Assembly: GCF_913777995.1 (NCBI RefSeq)
Contig: NZ_CAJYVE010000014.1
Location: 28,891-92,890 of the forward strand
Reading direction: 5' to 3'
DNA from: an uncultured Pseudomonas sp.
GTDB taxonomy: Bacteria; Pseudomonadota; Gammaproteobacteria; Pseudomonadales; Pseudomonadaceae
Length of the DNA: 64,000 bases
A program made the position numbers and the translations under genes. Below the pieces are notes generated by a model, which was given only the letters and a program-made list of their open reading frames with translations, made no database searches and was not told the DNA's origin. Below, piece after piece: positions 56,627-64,000 of this stretch. Every line of letters starts with the position of its first letter. Within the stretch, counting starts at the first letter, position 1.

Positions 56627-58270
56627 ATGTTTAAGAAAGTGAACACGGCCTTGCTGGGCCTGGCGCTCTCGGCGAGCTTCATGTCCGCCCAGGCCGCCGA
56701 GGTCAAGAAAGTTGACGTCCTGCTGGTTGGCGGCGGGATCATGAGTTCGACCCTGGGTATCTGGCTGAACGAGCTGGAGCCTACCTGGTCGATGCAGATG
56801 GTCGAGCGCCTGGACGGCGTGGCGGAAGAAAGCTCCAACGGCTGGAACAACGCCGGTACCGGTCACTCCGCCCTGGCCGAGCTGAACTACACCCCGGAAG
56901 ACAAGAACGGCAAGATCGACATCTCCAAGGCCATCGAAATCAACGAAGCCTTCCAGATTTCTCGTCAGTTCTGGGCCTGGCAGGTCAAGAGCGGTGTACT
57001 GAAGGACCCGCGCTCCTTCATCAACTACACCCCGCACATGAGTTTCATCTGGGGTGACGACAACGTCGCGTTCCTCAAGAAGCGCTACGAAGCCCTGAAA
57101 GCCAGCCCGCTGTTCAGCGGCATGCAGTACTCCGAAGATCCGGCGCAGATCAAGCAGTGGGTCCCACTGATGATGGAAGGCCGTGACCCGAACCAGAAGG
57201 TCGCCGCCACCTGGGCACCGATCGGTACCGACATGAACTTCGGTGAAATCACCCGCCAGTTCGTAGGCCACCTGAAGACCAAGCAGAACTTCGACCTGAA
57301 GCTCTCCAGCGAAGTCGAAGACATCACTCGCAATGCCGACGGCAGCTGGCGCGTAACCTACAAGAACCTGAAGGACGGTACCGAAAGCGCTACCGACGCC
57401 AAGTTCCTGTTCATCGGTGCCGGCGGCGGCGCCCTGCACCTGCTGCAGAAGTCGGGCATCGAAGAAGCCAAGGACTACGCCGGCTTCCCGGTAGGCGGTT
57501 CGTTCCTGGTCAGCGACAACCCGAAGATCGCCGAGGCCCACCTGGCCAAGGCCTATGGCAAGGCTTCGGTCGGTGCGCCACCGATGTCGGTTCCGCACCT
57601 GGACACCCGCGTCCTGGACGGCAAGCGCGTCATCCTGTTCGGCCCCTTCGCGACCTTCTCCACCAAGTTCCTGAAGAACGGCTCGTACTTCGACCTGCTG
57701 ACCAGCACCAATACGCACAACATCTGGCCGATGACCAAGGTCGGCATCAAGGAATACCCGCTGATCGAGTACCTCGCCGGCCAGGTCATGCTGTCTGACG
57801 ACGACCGCATGGCAGCCCTGCGCGAGTACTTCCCGAACGCCAAGAAAGAAGACTGGCGTCTGTGGCAGGCCGGCCAGCGCGTGCAGATCATCAAGCGTGA
57901 CGAAGAGAAGGGCGGCGTGCTGAAGCTGGGCACCGAAGTCGTCGCTTCCAAGGACGGCAGCATCGCCGGCCTGCTGGGCGCTTCGCCGGGTGCCTCGACC
58001 GCCGCGCCGATCATGCTCAACGTCCTGGAAAAAGTCTTCAAGGACAAGGTAGCCACCCCGGCCTGGCAGGAAAAACTGCACCAGATCGTTCCTAGCTACG
58101 GCACCAAGCTGAACAACAGCCCAGAAGCCGTCGCCAAGGAATGGGCGTACACCGCCGAAGTCCTGATGCTGCCGACCCCGCCAGCTGTAAACGGCGCCGC
58201 ACCTGCCGCTCCGGCTGCTGCTCCAGCCAAGCCGCGTGAAAGCAACGCCGCCACCGACATGGCGCTGTAA
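56627..58270 (+). CDS. mqo: Malate:quinone oxidoreductase
   Basis: 547 residues. Rossmann start [24 protein letters not shown], then the MQO marks [40 protein letters not shown] and [11 protein letters not shown]. It oxidises malate to oxaloacetate and reduces ubiquinone. The N-terminus ([26 protein letters not shown]) looks like a signal peptide, seen in other pseudomonad MQOs, which leaves open on which side of the membrane it works. An Ala/Pro tail closes it. Ribosome site GGAAC is modest; the small ORF upstream may matter. Strong terminator follows. Confidence 0.95.
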   Translation: MFKKVNTALLGLALSASFMSAQAAEVKKVDVLLVGGGIMSSTLGIWLNELEPTWSMQMVERLDGVAEESSNGWNNAGTGHSALAELNYTPEDKNGKIDISKAIEINEAFQISRQFWAWQVKSGVLKDPRSFINYTPHMSFIWGDDNVAFLKKRYEALKASPLFSGMQYSEDPAQIKQWVPLMMEGRDPNQKVAATWAPIGTDMNFGEITRQFVGHLKTKQNFDLKLSSEVEDITRNADGSWRVTYKNLKDGTESATDAKFLFIGAGGGALHLLQKSGIEEAKDYAGFPVGGSFLVSDNPKIAEAHLAKAYGKASVGAPPMSVPHLDTRVLDGKRVILFGPFATFSTKFLKNGSYFDLLTSTNTHNIWPMTKVGIKEYPLIEYLAGQVMLSDDDRMAALREYFPNAKKEDWRLWQAGQRVQIIKRDEEKGGVLKLGTEVVASKDGSIAGLLGASPGASTAAPIMLNVLEKVFKDKVATPAWQEKLHQIVPSYGTKLNNSPEAVAKEWAYTAEVLMLPTPPAVNGAAPAAPAAAPAKPRESNAATDMAL

Positions 58271-58291
58271 GACTCGCTTCAGCGGTTACAG

Positions 58292-58327
58292 AAAACCCCA
58301 TCCGGCCTGGCCGGATGGGGTTTTTTA
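58292..58327 (+). terminator. Intrinsic terminator of mqo
   Basis: AAAACCCCATCCGG / CCGGATGGGGTTTT, a perfect 14-base stem with a 5-base loop followed by T residues, 21 bases after the stop. Confidence 0.95.
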
Positions 58328-58395
58328 TTGGGCTGAAGCCTACCCGCTCCAACCGAACGGTATGGCGGCCAAAGCCGGTCCTGGCGGTCGAACAC

Positions 58396-59406
58396 TCAGG
58401 TATGCAAGCCCTTGAGCCGCTCGTTGAGCACGGCAGTCAGCGCCGCCAGCTGCTGGCTAGCCTGCTCGCTGGAACACGACACATTGCCCGTCACGGCGGT
58501 GGCTGCCCTGTCGATTTCGCCATTCTGTCGCCGCCGACCCTGTGCGCTGTCGTGCATGACGTTCGTCATCTGCTCGGCAGCGCTGCTGAGCTGTGCCGAA
58601 GACTTACTGACCAGGACCAGGGTATCGCGCAAACGCGACTGCATCTGCTGCATCGACTGCAGCAGTTGTGCGGCCTCGTCGCGTCCTTCCCCCTCTAACG
58701 TCTCGCCAAGGTCGCCCTGGGCAATGGAGCGTGCCGCTTGCACCGCCTGGTTGATCGGCTTGGCCAGGCTGCGGATCAGCTGCCAGGCCAGCAACAGGGT
58801 CAGGCACAGCGCAATGAGAATCGCCCCCCAGGTCATCATCCTGGCCTCGCCATAGGCGACGCCGGAGCCAGCAGCCGACTTACGGATGCGCTCCTGGTTG
58901 ATGCCGCGCAGGCGCTCGGTGCTCTGGTTCATCTGGCCACCCAGCTGGGCCATTCTGCCCTGCACCAGGCTGCGTGCCACATCGATCTTGCCGAAAGCCA
59001 GCAAATCCGCTGCCTGCCGCATACCCGCCAGGTATTCATCGTGCATGCGCGCCAGTGCTGCCAGCTCACCAAGCTCGTCCTCGTCATCGGCCATCTGCCG
59101 GTAGTGCTCCAGGCTCTGCTGAACGCTGTGGGTCAACTCATCGATCTTCTTGCGTGTAGCCGCCACCGATTCAGGATCGGGCACGGCCAGCAGGCGCAGG
59201 GCTTCCACGCGGGTACGCGACAACTGGATGGCCAGGTTGTCGGCTGCCACGATACCCGACACATCCTTGTTCTCGACCCCGGGCCCTTGACCTCGGATGT
59301 TGGACAACGCCTGCAGGCCGACCAGCCCGAGACCGAACACGATGACGGCTAGAATGCCGAAGCCTGTCAGTGTCCGGCTTGAAATCCTGAAATAACGAAG
59401 CGTCAT
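58396..59406 (-). CDS. Methyl-accepting chemotaxis-like protein with internal deletion
   Basis: 336 residues. Helix 1 (about 12-34), a four-helix-bundle sensor domain (35-185, with DELTHSVQQSLEHYRQMAD-like helices), helix 2 (190-212) and HAMP (LIRSLAKPINQAVQAARSIAQGDLGETL) are intact. The methylation helix begins (SKSSAQLSSAAEQMTNVMHDSAQGRRRQNGEIDRAATAVT) and then jumps to a typical C-terminal end (GNVSCSSEQASQQLAALTAVLNERLKGLHT). The hairpin tip that binds CheA/CheW, about 200 residues in full-length receptors of this class, is missing without loss of frame. It is probably signalling-dead or a decoy; it may be a decayed gene. Confidence 0.85.
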   Translation of the reverse strand: MTLRYFRISSRTLTGFGILAVIVFGLGLVGLQALSNIRGQGPGVENKDVSGIVAADNLAIQLSRTRVEALRLLAVPDPESVAATRKKIDELTHSVQQSLEHYRQMADDEDELGELAALARMHDEYLAGMRQAADLLAFGKIDVARSLVQGRMAQLGGQMNQSTERLRGINQERIRKSAAGSGVAYGEARMMTWGAILIALCLTLLLAWQLIRSLAKPINQAVQAARSIAQGDLGETLEGEGRDEAAQLLQSMQQMQSRLRDTLVLVSKSSAQLSSAAEQMTNVMHDSAQGRRRQNGEIDRAATAVTGNVSCSSEQASQQLAALTAVLNERLKGLHT

Positions 59407-59648
59407 GTGAACTCACATCGCGACCTTGAAGGCCACAGGGAAAGAAATAGGAAGGCATTCTTGTGGCAGGCTTCACACCGCAAACTTTTGAACCGGGGCG
59501 GTCTTTGCCGCTGCGTGCGCCATTCATGGCAGCGCACGTCCGTCGTTAATTCCCCATACGCACCTTTCGAATTGATCGAACGATTCCATCGAATACTTTA
59601 ATCAATTGGAGGTGCGTCTAACGCAACGTGCTTTATGACGTTAGCGCT
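59407..59648. other. Intergenic region with two inverted repeats
   Basis: 242 bases. Dyad 1 has arms ACGCACCT...AATTGAT (59558-59576) and ATCAATT...AGGTGCGT (59601-59617); dyad 2 is CTAACG / CGTTAG (59618-59644). No gene supported. They could act as terminator for the DUF7673 gene, or as operators. Confidence 0.5.
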
Positions 59649-59966
59649 TTAATAAGCCCAGCGCGTACCGATAGCTTGAAAGATGATGTCCAGCCCCAAA
59701 TCGCCGGGCGTTACCGGATTTTCGCTGAGCCAGCCAAACAGTTTTACAGCAGCTTGGCGCGCGGCCGGTTGCATGCGCGGAAGTTCCGAAAAGTCGAATC
59801 CTCCATGACGCTCGGCGTCGTGCCAAGCCATCAGGAATGCGGCGACAGGCTCAGCGCTCTGGGTCCCGGAAATGGCCGCCGCCACCAACTGATTGAGGCA
59901 TGAGAGGACATCGTCATCAATGTCGATTTCCCGTAGTGGTGCGGGTTTGACGCCCTTGGCCATCAT
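59649..59966 (-). CDS. DUF7673-like protein, unknown function
   Basis: 105 residues. The middle VAAFLMAWHDAERHGGFDFSELPRM and the end PVTPGDLGLDIIFQAIGTRW match what I remember of DUF7673, a short family often carried on plasmids and integrative elements. No signal peptide or membrane helix is seen. The start is one of two adjacent ATGs (59966 or 59963). It lies between a truncated chemoreceptor and an AT-rich stretch, so lateral origin is plausible. Confidence 0.65.
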   Translation of the reverse strand: MMAKGVKPAPLREIDIDDDVLSCLNQLVAAAISGTQSAEPVAAFLMAWHDAERHGGFDFSELPRMQPAARQAAVKLFGWLSENPVTPGDLGLDIIFQAIGTRWAY

Positions 59967-60250
59967 GGCTCCTCACTGGATCTTTCAGCCATTGAAGCAT
60001 GTACGGATAACGCCAGCTGTATCCTGAGACGCAATATTCAATGTCCGCAGATGCCAAACTTCTTTTTTTCAAGCGACAACTATCAGCGCCTTAGCAGTCA
60101 TCTGACAACTTAACTAAGCTTTGCTTTTTTATTGCCGCCTCGCGCGTAATGTCCCCTGAAAGCAGGCTATAAAAAACAAAAATGGATCCACACTTGTGAG
60201 TGCCTTAGTGTTTTGGCATGCTGCCCCCCGATCGCTGTCCGAGATTGAAC
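59967..60250. other. AT-rich intergenic region upstream of the AraC regulator
   Basis: 284 bases. The part 60050-60190 is clearly richer in A and T than the rest of the window, with runs such as CTTTTTTTC and ATAAAAAAC. It should hold the promoters of the divergent DUF7673 and AraC genes. Nothing more specific was recognised. Confidence 0.5.
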
Positions 60251-61255
60251 ATGCCCACACTCTCTGTTTCCTGTGCTCGTCTGGTCCTGCAACTGGTTAA
60301 TTGTGTGGAGGCGCCTTCCTCCAAACTTACACAGTTGTGCTCGCATATTGATCGCACCCTGAGCGACGGCTCTAGACTGGACCTTGACGAAGCCCTTAGG
60401 TTGATCGTGCAGATCACTGAAGAAACCGGCAGCGCCGATGCGGGGGCCAGCGCCTATGATTATTTCCGGCCAGGCCAGTACGACTCCCAGTTGTACGCGA
60501 TCATGTCCAGCGCCACGCTGGGTGAGGCGCTCAAGACCATGGCGCGCTATTCGGTGCTGCTCAGCGACGGCGCCCCGCAGGCGCTGGTCGAGGACGAGCA
60601 TGAAGTCGGCTTCCACTTTCTCTGCCTGGACAGCCTGGGCGTGCCGCGGCAATACATCGACTGCTGCATGTCGATCTTCATGGCCATGGTGCACTGGCTG
60701 GAGCCGGAGCACCGCCCCATGCCCCTGAAGGCTGCGTTCAGTTACCCTGAGCCTGCCGACCGCTCACGACTCGAAGCCGTATTCGGCCCGCACCTGAGCT
60801 TCTCCAGCCCGGTCAACAAGCTCGCCTTTTCCCTCGCGGATTGCGCCAAGCCGCTGGAAACCGCCAACCCGACCCTGCGCCTGTACCACCTGAATTTTTC
60901 CGATGAGGAATTGTTCAAGAGCCAGCAGCGAGTCAGCGCCATGGTGAAGAACCTGGTGCTGATCGGCCTCACCACCGGCAAAGGCGTGGTATCGCTGGAG
61001 CAGGTGGCACGCGACCTGAACCTCAGCATGCGTACCCTGCAGAACCGCCTGGACGACGAGGCCAGCGGCTTTCAGCTCATCGTCGACGAATGCCGCCGCG
61101 ACCTGGCGCGCCAGCTGCTCTACTCCACCACCGACACCATCACGGCGATTTCGGAAAAGCTCGGCTTCTGCGATCACAGCGCCTTCCACAAGGCCTTCAA
61201 TCGCTGGTATGCCTGCACGCCGGGGGCGTTCAGGAACGGCCAGGCCGCTTCCTGA
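60251..61255 (+). CDS. AraC family transcriptional regulator
   Basis: 334 residues from ATG 60251. Residues 1-215 match the arabinose-binding-like N-terminal domain found in OruR/ArgR-type regulators (YDYFRPGQYDSQLYAIMSSATLGEALKTMARYSVLLSDG). Residues 235-330 are the two helix-turn-helix domain: VSLEQVARDLNLSMRTLQNRLDDEASGFQLIVDECRRDLARQLL, then ITAISEKLGFCDHSAFHKAFNRWYACTPGAFR. Ligand and targets are unknown; the divergent DUF7673 gene and the following chemoreceptor are candidates. ATG at 60218 is an alternative start with a poor ribosome site. Confidence 0.9.
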   Translation: MPTLSVSCARLVLQLVNCVEAPSSKLTQLCSHIDRTLSDGSRLDLDEALRLIVQITEETGSADAGASAYDYFRPGQYDSQLYAIMSSATLGEALKTMARYSVLLSDGAPQALVEDEHEVGFHFLCLDSLGVPRQYIDCCMSIFMAMVHWLEPEHRPMPLKAAFSYPEPADRSRLEAVFGPHLSFSSPVNKLAFSLADCAKPLETANPTLRLYHLNFSDEELFKSQQRVSAMVKNLVLIGLTTGKGVVSLEQVARDLNLSMRTLQNRLDDEASGFQLIVDECRRDLARQLLYSTTDTITAISEKLGFCDHSAFHKAFNRWYACTPGAFRNGQAAS

Positions 61256-61270
61256 ACGGCGGATCGAAAC

Positions 61271-62944
61271 TTAGACCTTGAAGCGCTTGATCAGCTGATC
61301 CAACTCACGCGCCAGGAGTTCCAGCTCCAGGCTCATCTCATTGTTCTGCGCCGTCATGCCCTGGGTCTGGCTGATATGACGGGAGATCTGCGTCAGGTTG
61401 TGGTTCACCTCGGCGCTGATGCTCGACTGCTCTTCGGCCGCCGTCGCAATCTGGTTGTTCACGCCGCTGATGTCCGACACCGCCTGGCTGACACCCGCGA
61501 GGATCTGCCCGGTGCCGTTGGCCTTGGCCACCGCCACCTCACTCACCTTGATGCTGTTCTGCATGGCGGCCACCGCCGCGCGTGAGCCCTGCTGCAACTG
61601 GCTGATCTTTTCCTGGATTTCTTGGGTGCTCTTCTGCGTGCGCGAGGCCAGCGACCGCACCTCATCGGCCACCACGGCAAAGCCGCGCCCCTGCTCACCC
61701 GCACGGGCCGCCTCGATGGCCGCGTTCAAGGCCAGCAGGTTGGTCTGTTCGGCGATGGCGCGAATCACATCCAGAATCGAGCCGATGGATTCCACATCCT
61801 GGCCAAGGGTCTGGATATCCCGCGCCGCCGTGCCGATATCCGACGCCAGGCCACTGATCGACTGGATCGTCTCATCGACGTTGACCTGAATGGCACGCGC
61901 CTGGTCATCCGTATTGCGGGTCATCTGCGCCGCGCTCTGCGCCGACTCCGAAACGTTATGCGTGGCTTGCGCCATCTGCTCCATCGCGTGGGCAACCTGC
62001 TCGGCATCATCGTTCTGGCGAACCAGGGCATCAGCAGCCTGCTGGGTGCTCTGGCGCAGCTGCTCGTTACGCTCCTGAAGCGCCTGCACGCAACGGGTCA
62101 ACTCCAGAATCATGTCGCGGATCTTGCTGACGAACAGGTTGAACGCCTGCGCCATCGCGGCGGTTTCCTCGTTGCCGTCGACCGGCAGATGATGCGCCAG
62201 GTCGCCGTCCTCGGAGGCCAGCAACTGCAGGTTGTTGGTTAGCAACTTGATGGGCCGCACCAGCGAAGCCGCCACCCAGGAGGCCAGCGCGGCGAGAATG
62301 ATCAACAGCACGGCCAGTGTCAGGCCTTGTTTCCAGCGCATTTCATCCAGCGCCTTCTGCTGTTGCTGCATCTGGTCATCGATCAGCGCGTCGACACCGT
62401 CGATGTAGAAACCGGCGCCGAGCGTCCAACCCCATTTTTCCAGATAGCGGGAATAGGACAGCTTCGGGAACGAGGTGCTGCCACCCGGCTTGGGGAAGTA
62501 GTAGGTGACGAAGTCGCCGCCGCGCTTGGCCGCGCCGATCAGCTCGCGGATCAGGTAAAAGCCGTTGGTGTCCTTCAGGTCCCAGAAGTTCTTGCCTTCG
62601 TCCTTGCCGGCCAGCACCACACGGTCGCCATTGTCGGTGTAAACGAAGAAATAACCATCGGCGCCGTAGCGCAGCCCACGCAAGCGTTCCGCCGCTTCCT
62701 TGCGCACTTCGGGCGACTGGGCATCGGGGCGGTCATACAGGGGCTTGATCGCCGTGAAGGCGATGTCCATGTAATGCAGCAGCTCTTCCTTGCGGGTCTT
62801 GATCAGGTTTTGTCGGGTCTCTTCCAGGCTGCGCTCACTGAGTGCCTTCTGTTCGGAGAATGCCAGAAGCTGCAGGACCAACGCAGTGAGAAAGGCCGGA
62901 ATGATGGCCAGCAAAAGAACCTTGTTGCGAATGTTCCATTTCAT
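61271..62944 (-). CDS. Methyl-accepting chemotaxis protein with sCache_2 sensor
   Basis: 557 residues. Helix 1 (8-30), a periplasmic single-Cache domain (about 35-205; [48 protein letters not shown] and [15 protein letters not shown]), helix 2 (207-228), HAMP (230-285) and an intact signalling domain with tip [35 protein letters not shown]. sCache_2 receptors in P. putida (McpP) sense short carboxylates such as acetate, pyruvate and lactate; that specificity is only a guess here. Unlike the gene at 58396 it keeps the full CheA/CheW-binding tip. Convergent with the AraC gene, 15 bases apart. Confidence 0.95.
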   Translation of the reverse strand: MKWNIRNKVLLLAIIPAFLTALVLQLLAFSEQKALSERSLEETRQNLIKTRKEELLHYMDIAFTAIKPLYDRPDAQSPEVRKEAAERLRGLRYGADGYFFVYTDNGDRVVLAGKDEGKNFWDLKDTNGFYLIRELIGAAKRGGDFVTYYFPKPGGSTSFPKLSYSRYLEKWGWTLGAGFYIDGVDALIDDQMQQQQKALDEMRWKQGLTLAVLLIILAALASWVAASLVRPIKLLTNNLQLLASEDGDLAHHLPVDGNEETAAMAQAFNLFVSKIRDMILELTRCVQALQERNEQLRQSTQQAADALVRQNDDAEQVAHAMEQMAQATHNVSESAQSAAQMTRNTDDQARAIQVNVDETIQSISGLASDIGTAARDIQTLGQDVESIGSILDVIRAIAEQTNLLALNAAIEAARAGEQGRGFAVVADEVRSLASRTQKSTQEIQEKISQLQQGSRAAVAAMQNSIKVSEVAVAKANGTGQILAGVSQAVSDISGVNNQIATAAEEQSSISAEVNHNLTQISRHISQTQGMTAQNNEMSLELELLARELDQLIKRFKV

Positions 62945-63306
62945 ACCGCGCCCCGATTTTTTTGATATTAGGATGCCAGTGATATCGGCAGAACGGGCGA
63001 ATCTTGAGGCGTTCCCGAGGGGATATTGAACTTAACGACCACACCGGTGTGGGAGCGAGCTTGCTCGCGAAGAGGTCGGCAAAGTCACCCCATTTGTTGT
63101 GAGCATGACGCCGCCTTCGCGAGCAAGCTCGCTTCCACGGTCTAACTGAACTGCCTTGACCGTAAACGTTTTACTGCCTTGGCGGGCAAGCGCCTCCAAG
63201 ATCCAACTGCCCCTGTCGGTGTTAACAACCTGTAGCCATTCCCCCCTCACCCCACCTTGCCAATGCCTCAGGATGCCGCTTCGTCCCTTTCAAGGAAGAA
63301 GCTGCC
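62945..63306. other. Intergenic region between chemoreceptor and comM
   Basis: 362 bases. It holds the chemoreceptor promoter on the left, a REP pair at 63047-63140, and the comM ribosome site (AAGGAAGAAG) on the right. Nothing else was recognised. Confidence 0.6.
63047..63140. repeat. Inverted REP pair, GAGCGAGCTTGCTCGCGAAG type
   Basis: Forward GTGGGAGCGAGCTTGCTCGC (from 63049) and its complement GCGAGCAAGCTCGCTTCCAC (63119-63138) frame about 45 bases. This is a different REP core from that in the rest of the window, apart from half of 11600-11685. Confidence 0.85.
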
Positions 63307-64000
63307 ATGTCCCTCGCCATCGTCCACAGCCGCGCCCAGGTCGGGGTGCAGGCGCCTGCCGTCACGGTCGAAACCCACCTCGCCAACGGCCTGCCGGCCC
63401 TGACGCTGGTCGGCCTACCCGAAGGTGCAGTGAAGGAAAGCAAAGACCGGGTGCGCAGTGCCATCGTCAATTCCGGGCTGAAATTCCCCGACCGGCGCAT
63501 CACCCTCAACCTGGCGCCCGCCGACCTGCCCAAGGACGGCGGGCGCTTCGACCTGGCGATTGCCCTAGGCCTGCTTGGCGCCAACGGGCAGATTCCGCTG
63601 ACGGCCCTGCAGGACATCGAGTGCCTGGGCGAGCTGGCACTGTCTGGCGCGTTGCGCCCGGTGCAGGGCGTGTTGCCGGCGGCGCTGGCGGCACGCCAGG
63701 CGCAACGCACCTTGATCGTGCCCGCCGCCAATGCCGAAGAGGCCTGCCTGGCGTCGGGGCTGACGGTGATTGCGGTGAATCACCTGCGCGAACTGGTCGC
63801 CCACTTCAACGGCCAGACACCCATGACGCCCTACCGCGCCAACGGCCTACTGCCCCAGGCACAGCCCTACCCCGACCTCAGCGAAGTGCAGGGCCAGCTG
63901 GCGGCCAAGCGGGCGCTGGTGGTGGCGGCAGCCGGAGGCCACAACCTGCTGTTCAGCGGCCCGCCGGGCACCGGCAAGACCCTGCTGGCCAGCCGCCTGC
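63307..64000 (+). CDS. comM: ComM/YifB family Mg-chelatase-like AAA+ protein, N-terminal part (cut by window edge)
   Basis: The first 231 residues are visible. The N-terminal ChlI domain (MSLAIVHSRAQVGVQAPAVTVETHLANGLPALTLVGLPEGAVKESKDRVRSAI) and GGRFDLAIALGLLGA are typical, and the AAA+ Walker A LLFSGPPGTGKTLLASRL is reached just before the edge. ComM is a hexameric helicase that extends branch migration during natural transformation and recombination. AAGGAAGAAG precedes the ATG. The rest of the ATPase lies outside the window. Confidence 0.93.
   Translation, partial: MSLAIVHSRAQVGVQAPAVTVETHLANGLPALTLVGLPEGAVKESKDRVRSAIVNSGLKFPDRRITLNLAPADLPKDGGRFDLAIALGLLGANGQIPLTALQDIECLGELALSGALRPVQGVLPAALAARQAQRTLIVPAANAEEACLASGLTVIAVNHLRELVAHFNGQTPMTPYRANGLLPQAQPYPDLSEVQGQLAAKRALVVAAAGGHNLLFSGPPGTGKTLLASRL

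Noticed and set aside
59558-59644. Attachment site of an integrative element
   Set aside because: No integrase or tRNA is near and no direct repeat was found at the other end; kept only as dyads.

Overview
The window looks like chromosomal DNA of a Pseudomonas, most likely from the P. putida group. The evidence is high GC, pseudomonad-specific genes (algZ-algR-hemCDXY-dsbB-algQ-algP, sutA, a COG3014/YcfL/LpoB cluster) and many intergenic inverted REP repeats with the core GCGGCTTCAGCCGC. As remembered and not searched, the gene order follows the P. aeruginosa PAO1 segment around PA5216-PA5290. About 67 protein genes, one 6S RNA, several intrinsic terminators and a handful of predicted operators can be supported. 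I saw no tRNA, rRNA, IS element, prophage or CRISPR array.

Layout. 1-1542: iron(III) ABC transporter (permease cut by the left edge, then its binding protein). 1662-6087, minus strand: ubiI-like, ubiH, pepP and a YecA/YgfB gene. 6248-7683, plus: a small coiled-coil protein, zapA, 6S RNA and 5-formyltetrahydrofolate cyclo-ligase. 7807-11351: a 48-residue membrane protein, an EVE-domain protein, a FliL-like periplasmic protein, glpT with a predicted GlpR operator, and a ChaC-like cyclotransferase. 11689-16058, minus: a ferredoxin reductase coupled to ubiD, then rho and trxA. 16333-21063: ppx and ppk overlapping tail to tail, then hemB. 21295-24609: DedA protein, elbB, and an FTR1 iron permease fused to a cytochrome c domain. 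24983-28152: a four-gene envelope cluster (COG3014, YcfL, LpoB and an LpoB/CsgG-like protein) with a CRP-like site upstream. 28222-34574: LysE exporter, MscS channel, ABC-F ATPase, TIGR02444 protein, algP, FKBP isomerase and algQ. 34741-43215: dsbB, hemY-hemX-hemD-hemC, algR-algZ and divergent argH. 43293-52572: two small conserved genes, cyaA, a REP cluster, a DUF1289 gene, cyaY, and the run lptM-lysA-dapF-DUF484-xerC-HAD phosphatase. 52638-56116: sutA, yjbQ, amtB, glnK and ubiK. 56117-63306: a less conserved stretch with malate:quinone oxidoreductase behind a small upstream ORF, a chemoreceptor that has lost its signalling tip, a DUF7673 gene, an AraC regulator and an intact sCache chemoreceptor. 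63307-64000: start of comM/yifB, cut by the right edge.

Themes. Most of the window is housekeeping: ubiquinone (ubiI, ubiH, ubiD, ubiK), heme (hemB, hemC, hemD, hemX, hemY), lysine/peptidoglycan precursors (lysA, dapF), polyphosphate and nitrogen sensing (glnK-amtB). The accessory-looking parts are the lipoprotein cluster and the interval between ubiK and comM. New material I think deserves a look: a predicted sigma-54 promoter with phased palindromes for glnK-amtB, a GlpR operator at glpT, CRP-like and Fur-like sites near the FTR1 gene, a 42-codon ORF with a strong Shine-Dalgarno in the mqo leader, a DsbB lacking one periplasmic loop cysteine, and a chemoreceptor with an apparent in-frame internal deletion. 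I found no clear candidate for a wholly new multi-gene system; the lipoprotein cluster is the nearest.
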